Below, piece by piece: positions 7,861 to 15,681 of a stretch of DNA of 64,000 nt (within the stretch, counting starts at the first letter, position 1; the number at the start of each line of letters is the position of its first letter). The notes under the pieces are model-generated. The model had not been told where the DNA came from. It was given only the letters and a program-made list of their open reading frames with translations, and made no database searches. The translations under genes and the position numbers were made by a program. Source of the stretch: Acidobacteria bacterium 28-9 (GTDB lineage: Bacteria > Acidobacteriota > Blastocatellia > Pyrinomonadales > Pyrinomonadaceae); the NCBI GenBank assembly GCA_002050355.1, contig MWYY01000061.1:56503-120502 (forward strand). The letters are read 5' to 3'.

Positions 7861-8793
7861 TTAATTTCTGAGGCTCTCGCCTAATTCCGATTGTTGACGC
7901 GCGTGGTATGAAGAACGCGTGAGCGGCGAAGATTCAACGTGCTTGAAGCCCAAACTCAGACCAATCTTTTTCCATTCGGCGAATTCTTCAGGCGTAACAT
8001 ATCTTTCAACCGGCAAGCGTCTTTCATACGGTTGAAGATATTGCCCAATCGTCATAATATCGCAGGAAACGCTTCGCAAATCTTTCATCAAAGCGACGAC
8101 TTCTTCAAATTGTTCGCCTAAGCCCGCCATAATTCCGCTTTTCGTTTTCATCTGCGGAAACTGCGTGTCGCGGTAATGCGCGGCGCGTTCGAGTAATTCT
8201 AAAGTTTGCGTGTAAATCGCGTCGGGACGAACGCGGCGGTAAAGGCGTGCGATGGTTTCTGTGTTGTGATTTAAGACTTCGGGACGAGCGGCCAAAACCG
8301 TATTCAAAGCGTCTTCGTCGCCTTGAAAATCGGGAATCAGAACTTCGACCCGGCACGTTGGGTTCGTCTCGTGAACTTTGCGAATCGTTTCCGCCCAGTG
8401 CGCTGCACCGCCGTCCGGTAAGTCATCACGATTAACCGATGTGATAACGGCATGTTCGAGTCCGAGATGTGCGACGGCTTCGGCAACGTGCGTCGGTTCC
8501 ATCGGATCTAAATCCATCGGTTTGCCTTTGTTAACGGCACAAAAACCGCAATGGCGCGTGCAGGTGTCGCCGCCGAGCATAAACGTTGCGGTTTTGTCCG
8601 TCCAACATTCAAAAATATTCGGGCAGCGTGCTTCCTGACAGACCGTATGCAGATTTAAGCCTTCGATAAGTTTCAAAACCGCGTTTTGATTCGTCGGGTC
8701 GCCGATTTTTACTCGCAGCCAATCGGGTTTCTTGAGCCGTTCGCGTTTCTTCTTAGCAACAAAATTATTTATTAAAACTGCTTCTTCAATCAT
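7861..8793 (-). CDS. lipA: Lipoyl synthase
   Basis: A 310-residue radical-SAM enzyme that inserts two sulfurs into octanoylated lipoyl domains of 2-oxoacid dehydrogenases and GcvH. Both iron-sulfur cluster motifs are visible: the auxiliary cluster C52, C57, C63 (CQEARCPNIFEC) and the radical-SAM CxxxCxxC at C78, C82, C85 (CTRHCGFC). The conserved C-terminal serine motif SPLTRSSYHA provides the fourth auxiliary ligand. The length is normal. The downstream neighbour is a GNAT gene; no lipB is seen in the window. Confidence 0.97.
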   Translation of the reverse strand: MIEEAVLINNFVAKKKRERLKKPDWLRVKIGDPTNQNAVLKLIEGLNLHTVCQEARCPNIFECWTDKTATFMLGGDTCTRHCGFCAVNKGKPMDLDPMEPTHVAEAVAHLGLEHAVITSVNRDDLPDGGAAHWAETIRKVHETNPTCRVEVLIPDFQGDEDALNTVLAARPEVLNHNTETIARLYRRVRPDAIYTQTLELLERAAHYRDTQFPQMKTKSGIMAGLGEQFEEVVALMKDLRSVSCDIMTIGQYLQPYERRLPVERYVTPEEFAEWKKIGLSLGFKHVESSPLTRSSYHARQQSELGESLRN

Positions 8794-8895
8794 AAAAACT
8801 CTGTCAGTAGTTTAATTTATAAATTTTATCATTTCACAAACAAAAAGTCTTCAATAGACATTTCGCTCGTGCAAGCATAATGCTTTAAAAATATG

Positions 8896-8910
8896 GTTTG
8901 CGGCGCAAAC
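8896..8910. promoter_or_regulatory. Palindromic operator candidate 1
   Basis: GTTTGCGGCGCAAAC is a perfect 15-nt palindrome around a central base. It lies 6 nt upstream of a TTGACA -35 box and shares the half-site GTTTGC with a second palindrome at 8960-8974. Confidence 0.65.
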
Positions 8911-8916
8911 TGGTTC

Positions 8917-8945
8917 TTGACAACCGAAGCGTGAAAATGTAAATT
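8917..8945 (+). promoter_or_regulatory. Sigma-70-type promoter of the membrane protein/regulator pair
   Basis: TTGACA (8917-8922), a 17-nt spacer and TAAATT (8940-8945) drive toward the gene at 8996. The promoter sits between the two palindromes. Confidence 0.6.
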
Positions 8946-8959
8946 TAAGTTGAAAACAA

Positions 8960-8974
8960 GTTTGCATTGCAAAC
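8960..8974. promoter_or_regulatory. Palindromic operator candidate 2
   Basis: GTTTGCATTGCAAAC is a perfect palindrome around one base, 64 nt centre-to-centre from the upstream palindrome and just downstream of the predicted transcription start. An AAGGAG Shine-Dalgarno follows before the ATG at 8996. Confidence 0.65.
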
Positions 8975-8995
8975 CATCTGACAAGGAGAAGTTTT

Positions 8996-9673
8996 ATGAA
9001 TAATGAACGTCGAAAAATTGAGTTTGTCACAAAAGCTACCGGCGGATTTCGCGGAATACCGATGATGCTGTTCGGGATAGCGATGATTATCTCAATGATT
9101 TTGAATTACATAACCGAATTGGATTCGCAGAGAAAAAATTACGCAGGGAAAGATTTAACCATCTCGTTGTCATTTATTTTAATTTGTTTGATTATTTTCG
9201 TAATTGGTTATCCGAAACTCCGTGCTTATTTTCGTAAAAAATTCGGACAGACAAAAGCGAAACCGAAAACTTTCCAAACCGTGCTGGAGTGTTTTCTCTA
9301 TTCGACTCCGATTTTGGCAAATGGTCTATTCAATGATTCGATTGACGCGGCTCGCCGACTGCCTTTTAGTCTAACGGTATTGTCGGTCTCGGTTTTCACG
9401 TTTTTTTTGTGGTGGTTCAATTATCGCGGCGTTACAAATAGTATTTTGTATCTTTCGGCGCTTATTTTCGCCGCAAGTTTTCTCGATTGGGAAAAAGTAT
9501 TTCTTTCCGTGACGATACTTGAGGATTATTACGCGAGAACCGCTTTTTATCGCTCCGTTTGTTCGCTTCTGCTAGGAATAATATATTTTGTAATGGGTTT
9601 AGTTGATTACCAGATTTTAACGAAAACACTCAAGCCAATCACGCGCGAGGAGGAAGTTTATGAGTCTGTTTAA
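8996..9673 (+). CDS. Multi-span membrane protein of unknown function
   Basis: A 225-residue protein with about six hydrophobic segments (for example MMLFGIAMIISMIL, LSFILICLIIFVIGYP and SVFTFFLWWFN) and basic loops. An AAGGAG Shine-Dalgarno precedes the ATG. It overlaps the downstream winged-helix gene by 14 nt, so the two are translationally coupled. Pairs of a small membrane protein with a winged-helix regulator are common in bacteria, but the function of the membrane partner is generally unknown. The promoter is flanked by two matching palindromes, suggesting autoregulation by the downstream protein. Confidence 0.7.
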   Translation: MNNERRKIEFVTKATGGFRGIPMMLFGIAMIISMILNYITELDSQRKNYAGKDLTISLSFILICLIIFVIGYPKLRAYFRKKFGQTKAKPKTFQTVLECFLYSTPILANGLFNDSIDAARRLPFSLTVLSVSVFTFFLWWFNYRGVTNSILYLSALIFAASFLDWEKVFLSVTILEDYYARTAFYRSVCSLLLGIIYFVMGLVDYQILTKTLKPITREEEVYESV

Positions 9674-9998
9674 GGAAATAACGGAACTCGACAAACTGCT
9701 GCACGAACCGGCGCGGCTGGCGATTATGACGGCTTTAGCGAACTGCGCGAGCGCGGATTTTACCTTTCTGCAAAGTTTGACCGGACTTAGTAAAGGCAAT
9801 CTATCCAGTCATTTATCGAAATTGGAAGAAGCCGGTTTGGTAAAAATTCAAAAATCCTTCGTCGGAAAAATTCCGAATACAAACGTTAGTCTGGCTCTAA
9901 CCGGCGTCGAAGCTATCGAAGAACACTGGAAAAAGCTGGATGAAATGCGAGCGAGCGCAAAGACCTGGAAACCCGAGGTTGAAAAAGCGAGCGGCTGA
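9660..9998 (+). CDS. Winged-helix transcriptional regulator
   Basis: A 112-residue protein of the winged-helix type. The segment LDKLLHEPARLAIMTALA leads into the helix-turn-helix (FLQSLTGLSKGNLSSHLSKLEE), followed by a wing (GLVKIQKSFVGKIPNTNVSLALT). This is the layout of small MarR/ArsR-like single-domain regulators. It lacks cysteines placed like an ArsR metal site. It overlaps the membrane protein gene, and the likely target is the palindromic operator pair upstream of that gene. Confidence 0.85.
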   Translation: MSLFKEITELDKLLHEPARLAIMTALANCASADFTFLQSLTGLSKGNLSSHLSKLEEAGLVKIQKSFVGKIPNTNVSLALTGVEAIEEHWKKLDEMRASAKTWKPEVEKASG

Positions 9999-10016
9999 AA
10001 TTTGAATGTTTTATCA

Positions 10017-10056
10017 AAAAGGTGAATGATAATTTTGTATTTATCGTTCACCTTTT
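10017..10056. terminator. Bidirectional terminator hairpin
   Basis: A 16-bp stem (10017-10032 with 10041-10056, one G-T pair) with A and T runs at its outer ends lies between the convergent regulator and superoxide dismutase genes. Confidence 0.75.
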
Positions 10057-10075
10057 GTCATTTGTAAATTTAAAT

Positions 10076-10738
10076 TTAAGCCCGCGTTTTCTCGAACATC
10101 TCGGCGGCTTTGTCCCAATTGACGACTTTCCACCACGCTTTCAGATAATCCGGGCGACGGTTGCGATAGGAGACGTAATAAGCGTGTTCCCAAACGTCGT
10201 TGCCGATAATCGCGCGTTGTCCTTCGAGCAGTGGATTATCTTGATTCGACATCGGTTTGATTTTCAATTTCCCGCCGTCCGCGACTACAAAAACCCAGCC
10301 CGAACCGAAAAGTTTCGCGCCCGCATCGTTAAATTTTTCCTTGAATTCGTCAAAAGAACCGAAGTCGCGGTCAATCGCTTCGGCTAACGCGCCGGAAGGT
10401 TTGTTGTCTTCACCGCCCGACTTCAAAATTTCCCAAAACATCGAATGATTCAAGTGTCCGCCGCCGTGATTACGAACTGCCGTCCGCGCTGCTTCGGGAA
10501 CGTCCGATAAACCCGACAACAATTCGGTCAATGTTTTATCGTGTAAATCGCTCTTGTCTTTTAACGCTTCGTTGAGTTTGTCAACGTATGTCTGATGATG
10601 TTTGTCGTGATGCAGCTGCATCGTTTCCGCATCGATCACAGGCGCGAGCGCGTCGAAACCGTATGGCAGCGGCGGCAATTGAAACGGATATTTGGAATTG
10701 GCAACTTGCTCAAATGAACCTGATTTTTGATTTTCCAT
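10076..10738 (-). CDS. sodA: Superoxide dismutase, Mn-type signature
   Basis: A 220-residue Fe/Mn superoxide dismutase. The metal ligands are H43, H98, D181 and H185 (GNDVWEHAYY). Residues around the metal (GGGHLNHSMFW and NQDNPL) match the manganese form more than the iron form, although cambialistic use cannot be excluded. There is no signal peptide, so it acts in the cytoplasm, converting superoxide to oxygen and peroxide. It is about 15 residues longer than typical at the N-terminus. It follows the ferredoxin gene by 62 nt on the same strand and may share its promoter. Confidence 0.93.
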   Translation of the reverse strand: MENQKSGSFEQVANSKYPFQLPPLPYGFDALAPVIDAETMQLHHDKHHQTYVDKLNEALKDKSDLHDKTLTELLSGLSDVPEAARTAVRNHGGGHLNHSMFWEILKSGGEDNKPSGALAEAIDRDFGSFDEFKEKFNDAGAKLFGSGWVFVVADGGKLKIKPMSNQDNPLLEGQRAIIGNDVWEHAYYVSYRNRRPDYLKAWWKVVNWDKAAEMFEKTRA

Positions 10739-10800
10739 AGAAAATTCTCCTTTCTATCGTTTAATGTTTGTCCGATATGTTATTAAATTTATAAAAGCAA

Positions 10801-11133
10801 TTATTCCCTCGGTCTGCCGCCCGCGTCGATGCCTTCGACGCTTGCTTGGCGGACGACTTTTACGTGCAAATCGTCAATTACGCGCATTTGACACGACAGG
10901 CGCGTGTGGTCGTTCAAATCGGTTTTCGTCGCTAAAACGTTTCGCTCCGGTTCGCCGATTTCGCCCGGATCGCCCGCCAGAATCTCTACGCGACAAGTCG
11001 TACATTTCGCGTTTCCGCCGCAGCGATGCAAAATGTCGATTCCATTATCTTCGAGACACAAAACCAGCTTTTTTCCTTGTTCGACTTCAAAAGCGATTGT
11101 GCCTTGCGCTGCTTCCGCAGTAATTTTCGGCAT
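10801..11133 (-). CDS. 2Fe-2S ferredoxin
   Basis: A 110-residue plant/adrenodoxin-type ferredoxin with cluster ligands C38, C44, C47 (RCGGNAKCTTC) and C81 (RLSCQ). It is a soluble one-electron carrier whose partners are unknown. It has its own promoter-like element upstream and is followed by superoxide dismutase. The C-terminal tail after residue 95 is short and charged (GIDAGGRPRE). Confidence 0.92.
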   Translation of the reverse strand: MPKITAEAAQGTIAFEVEQGKKLVLCLEDNGIDILHRCGGNAKCTTCRVEILAGDPGEIGEPERNVLATKTDLNDHTRLSCQMRVIDDLHVKVVRQASVEGIDAGGRPRE

Positions 11134-11172
11134 TATAATCTAAACTCCTGCAATACAGATTTGGGTAAAACT

Positions 11173-11200
11173 TTTATACTTTGAATTTGTCATAAATCAA
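11173..11200 (-). promoter_or_regulatory. Promoter of ferredoxin (and possibly sod)
   Basis: On the minus strand, TTGATT (11195-11200), a 16-nt spacer and TATAAA (11173-11178) precede the ferredoxin ATG at 11133. Confidence 0.5.
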
Positions 11201-11271
11201 TGACGAAAAGCAAGTTGAAGAAATTTACCTTTATCTAATTCCTTTTCCGTTTTTAGTTAGCGAGCATTGAT

Positions 11272-12057
11272 TTAATTGACTGGAAACACTGCGCTCGATT
11301 TGTTCGGCGCGTCGTCGCCGTGATACAAAACCCATTCGAGAAAAAGTCCGGAAGGCGGCGCGGTGAATTTGGCGGGCGCGTTTGAGGGGAATTTTAGAAG
11401 CCTTTGAAAACCGTCGTAAGTGAGATTTCCGCGTCCGACTTCCGCCAGTATTCCGACAATGCGGCGAACCATTTTCCACAAAAAATGACTTGCGCCGATG
11501 CGGAAACAAACCAGATCGCCGTCGGTAAAAATCTCCGCACGCTCAACGAAAACAGTTGTTGAATCGCGTTCGTTTTCAACTTCGCAAAACGAGCGAAAGT
11601 TGTGCCGCCCGCCGAGCATCTGCGCCGCTTCGCGCATTGCTTTGGCGTCCAAATTATCTTTTATCCACCAAGCGTAGTTTTTCGCAAAAGCCGTTCGTCT
11701 AGTCGAGATTTGATAAATGTAGTAGCGCGCAACAGCGTCATGTCGTGCGTGAAAATTCTCTGCAGCGTTCTGCACTTTTATAATGTTGATGTCGTGCGGC
11801 AAAAGGTCGTTTAAGGCTAATTGGATTTGACGCGGCGTAATGTTTGTTTTCAATTCGGAAACTTTCAGATGCGCGATTTGCCGAAGGGCGTGAACTCCGG
11901 CATCCGTGCCTTCCGCGCCGTCAAGTTCTACTTTACCGGAAAATAATTGATAAGCCGCAACCTGTAATTCGCTCTGCACGGTTTTCGCGTTGTGCTGAAT
12001 TTGCCAGCCGCGATAGCGCGTGCCTTCGTATTCGATTTCGAGTTTCCACGTATTCAT
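11272..12057 (-). CDS. truA: tRNA pseudouridine synthase A, with an altered catalytic loop
   Basis: A 261-residue TruA-family protein, which isomerises uridines 38-40 of tRNA anticodon arms. The catalytic Asp is D52 in GTDAGVHALRQ, and later blocks (NFHARHDAVARYYIYQI, HNFRSFCE, SHFLWKMVRRIVGIL) are all normal. The residue before the TD, an Arg conserved in this family (GRTDAGVHA) and used for base flipping, is Gly50 here. A single base change (CGC to GGC) would explain it. Either activity is reduced or the position is compensated. The gene is followed by the tail of an inverted-repeat cassette. Confidence 0.92.
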   Translation of the reverse strand: MNTWKLEIEYEGTRYRGWQIQHNAKTVQSELQVAAYQLFSGKVELDGAEGTDAGVHALRQIAHLKVSELKTNITPRQIQLALNDLLPHDINIIKVQNAAENFHARHDAVARYYIYQISTRRTAFAKNYAWWIKDNLDAKAMREAAQMLGGRHNFRSFCEVENERDSTTVFVERAEIFTDGDLVCFRIGASHFLWKMVRRIVGILAEVGRGNLTYDGFQRLLKFPSNAPAKFTAPPSGLFLEWVLYHGDDAPNKSSAVFPVN

Positions 12058-12070
12058 ATTAAAGTTTGCA

Positions 12071-12108
12071 GGCAGTTGCGGAAAGTTTTCGGGTAGTTGC
12101 AGGCAGTT
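12071..12108. repeat. Left inverted repeat of the four-helix-bundle cassette
   Basis: This 38-nt arm (contains AGTTGCGGAAAGTTTTCGGG) matches the reverse complement of 12499-12537 at nearly all positions. It includes the stop codon of the enclosed gene. Confidence 0.8.
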
Positions 12109-12478
12109 ATTTAGTAGTCGTGCGTAAGTATTGCGCTAGAGATAAAGTCATTCTCGAAATTTCAGTAAGCGATTGATAAAGTTTTTCAAAGTCATCTTTT
12201 GTTATGTAGTTCAAACCGTGCGCGATGTAGAGATGTGATTGAACTTCGGCGACCGAACCGCGAGCAATGTTAAGAAAATTAGCAAATTCAATGTTTGTTC
12301 GTCGCCCGTGTCCTTCGGCGATGTTCGCCGTAATCGAAACCGAAGCACGCCGAATCTGGTCTTTTAATCCAAAATCCTTAGCAAAATTTTCATCACAGGT
12401 AATTTTATAAATTAGCAAAGTTACGTCAAGCGCTTTCTGCCAAGCCTGAATTTCTTCAAATTTATTAAACTTCGGCAT
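12107..12478 (-). CDS. Four-helix-bundle protein, 23S rRNA intervening-sequence/Avd-like family
   Basis: A 123-residue all-helical protein with the family signature: FEEIQAWQKALDVTLLIYKIT, then GLKDQIRRASVSITANIAEGHGR, then FANFLNIARGSVAEVQSHLYIA. Relatives are encoded in intervening sequences of 23S rRNA genes or stand alone in genomes, and the Avd branch assists diversity-generating retroelements; no reverse transcriptase is present here. It is bracketed by about 38-nt inverted repeats, which suggests a small mobilisable cassette inserted between truA and the thioesterase gene. The biochemical role of the stand-alone form is not established. Confidence 0.88.
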   Translation of the reverse strand: MPKFNKFEEIQAWQKALDVTLLIYKITCDENFAKDFGLKDQIRRASVSITANIAEGHGRRTNIEFANFLNIARGSVAEVQSHLYIAHGLNYITKDDFEKLYQSLTEISRMTLSLAQYLRTTTK

Positions 12479-12498
12479 CTGTTTTTATAACTTTCCGC

Positions 12499-12537
12499 AA
12501 CTACCTGCAACTTCCCGAAAACTTCCCGCAACTATCC
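12499..12537. repeat. Right inverted repeat of the four-helix-bundle cassette
   Basis: Contains CAACTTCCCGAAAACTTCCC and pairs with 12071-12108. Its outer end overlaps the stop codon of the thioesterase gene (12532-12534). Confidence 0.8.
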
Positions 12538-12963
12538 TCCGATTTTCACTTTCTCGCGGTTTTGATTGACGGCGATATAGACGACTTCAGCTTCGGTTAC
12601 TCTTACGCTCTGCCCGCGGCTGCCGAAACGTTCGGCTTCGACAACTACTTTGGTCGTAATTGAAGTGTTGCCGACCTTTACTGTTTCAGCGTAAAAACTT
12701 ACGAGGTCGCCGATGAAAACCGGTTGGAGAAAAATTACTTCCTTCATCGCCAGCGTAACAAAACGGTCGTGTCCGGTGTGGCGCACGGCTTCGACGCCGC
12801 CGGCAATGTCTATGTAACTTAAAATAATTCCGCCGAAAACCGTGCCGTGCGCGTTCGTATCGCGCGGCATCATCGTAATTCGTATCGCCGCATTTTTTTG
12901 GATTTGCGGTTTTGAATCAAGTGTTACGGTTTGTTGAGTCGTAGTTTTAGATTGATTTTTCAT
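12532..12963 (-). CDS. Acyl-CoA thioesterase, hotdog fold (YciA/BFIT type)
   Basis: A 143-residue single-hotdog protein. The motif DTNAHGTVFGG (35-45) and the following YID (Asp52) form the active-site region of the YciA/cytosolic acyl-CoA hydrolase group. The C-terminal part ends in the strand EAVYIAVN-like segment VVYIAVNQNREKVKI. It would hydrolyse acyl-CoA to free acid and CoA; chain-length preference is unknown. The first 22 residues are Thr/Gln-rich and probably disordered. The stop codon lies in an inverted repeat of the neighbouring cassette. Confidence 0.88.
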   Translation of the reverse strand: MKNQSKTTTQQTVTLDSKPQIQKNAAIRITMMPRDTNAHGTVFGGIILSYIDIAGGVEAVRHTGHDRFVTLAMKEVIFLQPVFIGDLVSFYAETVKVGNTSITTKVVVEAERFGSRGQSVRVTEAEVVYIAVNQNREKVKIGG

Positions 12964-12972
12964 TCTTAATTT

Positions 12973-13620
12973 TTAATTTTGCATTTGTCCGAGCGTCCAG
13001 GAGCGTATTGTGTCTTTCAGTTCGTTTAAGTGTTTGTCGAAAAAATGTCCGCAATTTTCAAACACCACGAGCTTTGTTTCTGTAATTTCTTTAACTTGCG
13101 CGACGAGTGAATTCAGGCTTTCAAGCGAACCGAATTCGTCCCGGTCGCCGTGAACGAAAAGAATCGGTTTCCGGCATTCCTTTAAAAAAGAAAAGTCGTA
13201 TTTATCAACTGGCGTTCCGATGCTGATAAGGCGAACAATTCTTTCGTCCGCAAGCGCGACTTCGCTGCCGACGCGCGAACCGAACGAAAATCCGGCAAGC
13301 GTGATTTCTATGTTCGGGTAATTTTCGGTTAAAAAATCGAGCGCGCTTCGAACGTCCTGCTTTTCGCCGTTTCCGTCGTCGTGCGCTCCGGTCGATTTTC
13401 CAACGCCGCGAAAATTAAACCTAAGCGTAACCAAATCGGCTTCCGACAAACCTGCCGCTGCACGGTAAACAACCTTATTGTGCATCATTCCGCCGCCCAA
13501 AGGATGCGGATGACATACGAGCGCCGCGCCTTTGATTTCACCCAGCGGTTCTTTCAAAATCGCTTCGAGCTTGCCGTGCGATGCCGGAACAAAAAGATTG
13601 CCTTGTGGGTACATAATCAA
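12973..13620 (-). CDS. Alpha/beta hydrolase (dienelactone hydrolase-like)
   Basis: A 215-residue alpha/beta hydrolase with the nucleophile elbow GFSFGS (Ser112), the acid in FVHGDRDEFG (about 159-161) and the catalytic His in NCGHFFDKH (His192). The oxyanion-region motif LVCHPHPLGGGMMHNKVV and FNFRGVGKS are typical of the YsxA/YitV-like cytosolic hydrolase group. The substrate is unknown. The start could be Met1 (13620) or Met3 (13614); the first is used. It lies 9 nt upstream of the thioesterase gene, suggesting co-transcription. Confidence 0.85.
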   Translation of the reverse strand: MIMYPQGNLFVPASHGKLEAILKEPLGEIKGAALVCHPHPLGGGMMHNKVVYRAAAGLSEADLVTLRFNFRGVGKSTGAHDDGNGEKQDVRSALDFLTENYPNIEITLAGFSFGSRVGSEVALADERIVRLISIGTPVDKYDFSFLKECRKPILFVHGDRDEFGSLESLNSLVAQVKEITETKLVVFENCGHFFDKHLNELKDTIRSWTLGQMQN

Positions 13621-13621
13621 A

Positions 13622-13655
13622 TTTTAGATTTTAGATTTTGGATTTTGGATTGGCA
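13622..13655. repeat. Tandem TTTTAGA/TTTTGGA heptamer array
   Basis: About five degenerate 7-nt units lie directly upstream of the hydrolase start. No adjacent complementary arm is seen. Confidence 0.7.
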
Positions 13656-13732
13656 ACTGCGATTATTCAAAACATTTTGTTGGATTGGTTTTTTTAACTG
13701 CTTAATCAACCGAAATTTACTGCGACAAATAA

Positions 13733-13772
13733 AAATCGTGAACCGCAAAATTAAACTTGCGATTCACGATTT
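13733..13772. repeat. Intergenic hairpin with heptamer tail
   Basis: Arms 13733-13748 and 13757-13772 pair at 15 of 16 positions; the right side continues as ATTTACGATTCAC, a further repeat unit. It lies just 3' of the M28 peptidase gene and may act as its terminator. Confidence 0.75.
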
Positions 13773-13794
13773 ACGATTCACAATTTATAAGCTG

Positions 13795-15519
13795 CTATTT
13801 CATCGCCTTGCGCGGCAGTTTATCGTCCATCATCGCCGTCTGATAAACGAATGCCGCCATAATAATCGCCGCCTGTTTCATATCGTCGGCTTGGATGCGG
13901 TCGAAAACGTCCTGGTTTGAGTGATGTGTTCGAGTATCATATTCGATTTCATCCTGGATGAATTGAAAGCCGGGAAGCCCGATTCTATCAAACGACAAAT
14001 GGTCTGTGCCGCCCGTGTTGGAAAGCGTTGTCGTTGCTGCGCCCATATCTTTAAACGGCTCTAACCACGTTTTGAAAATTGGCGCAACCATTGCGTTTCC
14101 TTGTAGATAGACGCCGCGAATTTTGCCGGTGCCATTATCGAGATTGTAATAAGCAGAAAGTTTTTCGTAATCTGCTCCTTTGACAAGTTCCGGTTTTGCT
14201 TGCTGTCCGCCGCCCGCCGCCGTCGCTGGCATCGCTGCATTTCCGCCTCCTTTCATTTCACCGAAATGCTGCGCGACGTAGTTTGACGAGCCGAAAAGAC
14301 CTTGTTCTTCGCCCGACCACAAAGCAACGCGAATCGTGCGGCGCGGCTTTAAGCCCGCCGCTTGTATGATTCTTGCGGCTTCCATCGCCACGGCAACGCC
14401 CGCCGCATTGTCGGTCGCGCCTGTTCCGGCGTGCCACGAATCAATATGTCCGCCGAGCATTACGAGTTCATCTTTTAATTTCGGGTCGCTTCCCGGAATT
14501 TCCGCCACAGTGTTGTAAGCCATCGGGTCGCTGTCGTTGTATTCAGCCGCAATATCAACCGTCATTCTGAGCTTTTCATCCTGGTTTATCATACGCACCA
14601 GCCTATTGTAATGCTCGGTGGCGAGCGTCATTTGCGGTATCATTTTCGCCTCGGCTTCTTTCTGCTGCGGCTGCAAAAAGGAGCGCCGCAAAGCGGTAAA
14701 ATCCATCGTCGCGTTTTGCGGAATAGTTTGCGAAACGGTTGCGCCCTGCACAAAAATCGTGCCGCCGCTTCCGCCGCGACTGTTGTCAACAAGAACAGCC
14801 GCACCTTCCTGCATCAAAAAATTGATTCGCTTTGTGCTTTGCAAAAAGGCTTGTATGCGTTGCTGCATTTGTTCAGGCGTAGCTAGCGGTTGTTGCGGAC
14901 GCTGAACGTCTGCCGGATTCGGCGCGTTCAACATTTTCGCCAATTCTTCGTCGGTTCGACGACTTCCCATCGCTTCAAAGTTAGCCTTCACTTCACGCGG
15001 GTCGGAAACCAGCACGATTTTACCTTTCAATTGTCCTTTATATTTTTCATAATCGGCATCGGTTTTCGGATTGAAATAAACGACATCAGCCGTTATCACG
15101 CCTTTTGTCGAAGGCGACCACGCTTTCGGATAAGCGATCAGCGGAATGTCATACGGCGCGACGACTTGCGCGTCAAAATTTTTCAGTGTCCAGCCGCGAC
15201 CGAATGGTCCCCACGCTTCTAAATGCGCGTTCTGCATTCCCCACTTCGTCATCGTGTCGCGCGTCCATTCGTTGGCGCGTTTCAGCGCGGGCGATCCCGT
15301 AAGGCGCGCGCCGATAACGTCGGTCAAATAACTCAAAGTCTGCATTACTTGAGAATTTTTCAAGCCTTCCTCTTTTATTTTATCAATTACTTCCTTCGGC
15401 GCGGCGTAACTTTTTACAGTGGGTGCGGCGGGAATTGATGCGCTTGTTTGCGCCAGCGCGACTGACGGAATAAAAATGGCGTAAAGCAGAAAAACGCTTA
15501 ATAACCTGCGTCGTAACAT
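13795..15519 (-). CDS. Secreted M28-family zinc aminopeptidase
   Basis: A 574-residue protein with a signal peptide ending near VALAQ (about 24). A PA-like inserted domain (about 110-290) precedes the M28 peptidase core. Two-zinc ligands are visible in order: GGHIDSWHAGTGATDNAAG (His, Asp), WSGEEQGLFGS (Glu-Glu), NLDNGTG (Asp) and DTRTHHSNQDVFD (His). These enzymes remove N-terminal residues or cleave carboxypeptidase-type substrates outside the cytoplasm. An Ala/Gly/Gln-rich insertion after YVAQHFGEMKG is unusual but is in a surface loop. An ATTTCTCC/GGAGAAAT Shine-Dalgarno precedes the start. Confidence 0.92.
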   Translation of the reverse strand: MLRRRLLSVFLLYAIFIPSVALAQTSASIPAAPTVKSYAAPKEVIDKIKEEGLKNSQVMQTLSYLTDVIGARLTGSPALKRANEWTRDTMTKWGMQNAHLEAWGPFGRGWTLKNFDAQVVAPYDIPLIAYPKAWSPSTKGVITADVVYFNPKTDADYEKYKGQLKGKIVLVSDPREVKANFEAMGSRRTDEELAKMLNAPNPADVQRPQQPLATPEQMQQRIQAFLQSTKRINFLMQEGAAVLVDNSRGGSGGTIFVQGATVSQTIPQNATMDFTALRRSFLQPQQKEAEAKMIPQMTLATEHYNRLVRMINQDEKLRMTVDIAAEYNDSDPMAYNTVAEIPGSDPKLKDELVMLGGHIDSWHAGTGATDNAAGVAVAMEAARIIQAAGLKPRRTIRVALWSGEEQGLFGSSNYVAQHFGEMKGGGNAAMPATAAGGGQQAKPELVKGADYEKLSAYYNLDNGTGKIRGVYLQGNAMVAPIFKTWLEPFKDMGAATTTLSNTGGTDHLSFDRIGLPGFQFIQDEIEYDTRTHHSNQDVFDRIQADDMKQAAIIMAAFVYQTAMMDDKLPRKAMK

Positions 15520-15681
15520 CGGAGTATTTCTCCTAAAATTAATTTTTTATGTCGGAAAGTTATACTGCGGAAAATTAAAAAAGGTTTCAGAACAGCCGCA
15601 AATAGTTAGTAGAAGGCAATTAGAATTTTTACTGTGAACTTGATTTACAAAAACTAACCGCTTATCACTAACTGTTTATTA

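Noticed and set aside
12107..12478. Diversity-generating retroelement accessory protein
   Set aside because: No reverse transcriptase, template repeat or variable repeat is seen nearby; only the fold family is shared.
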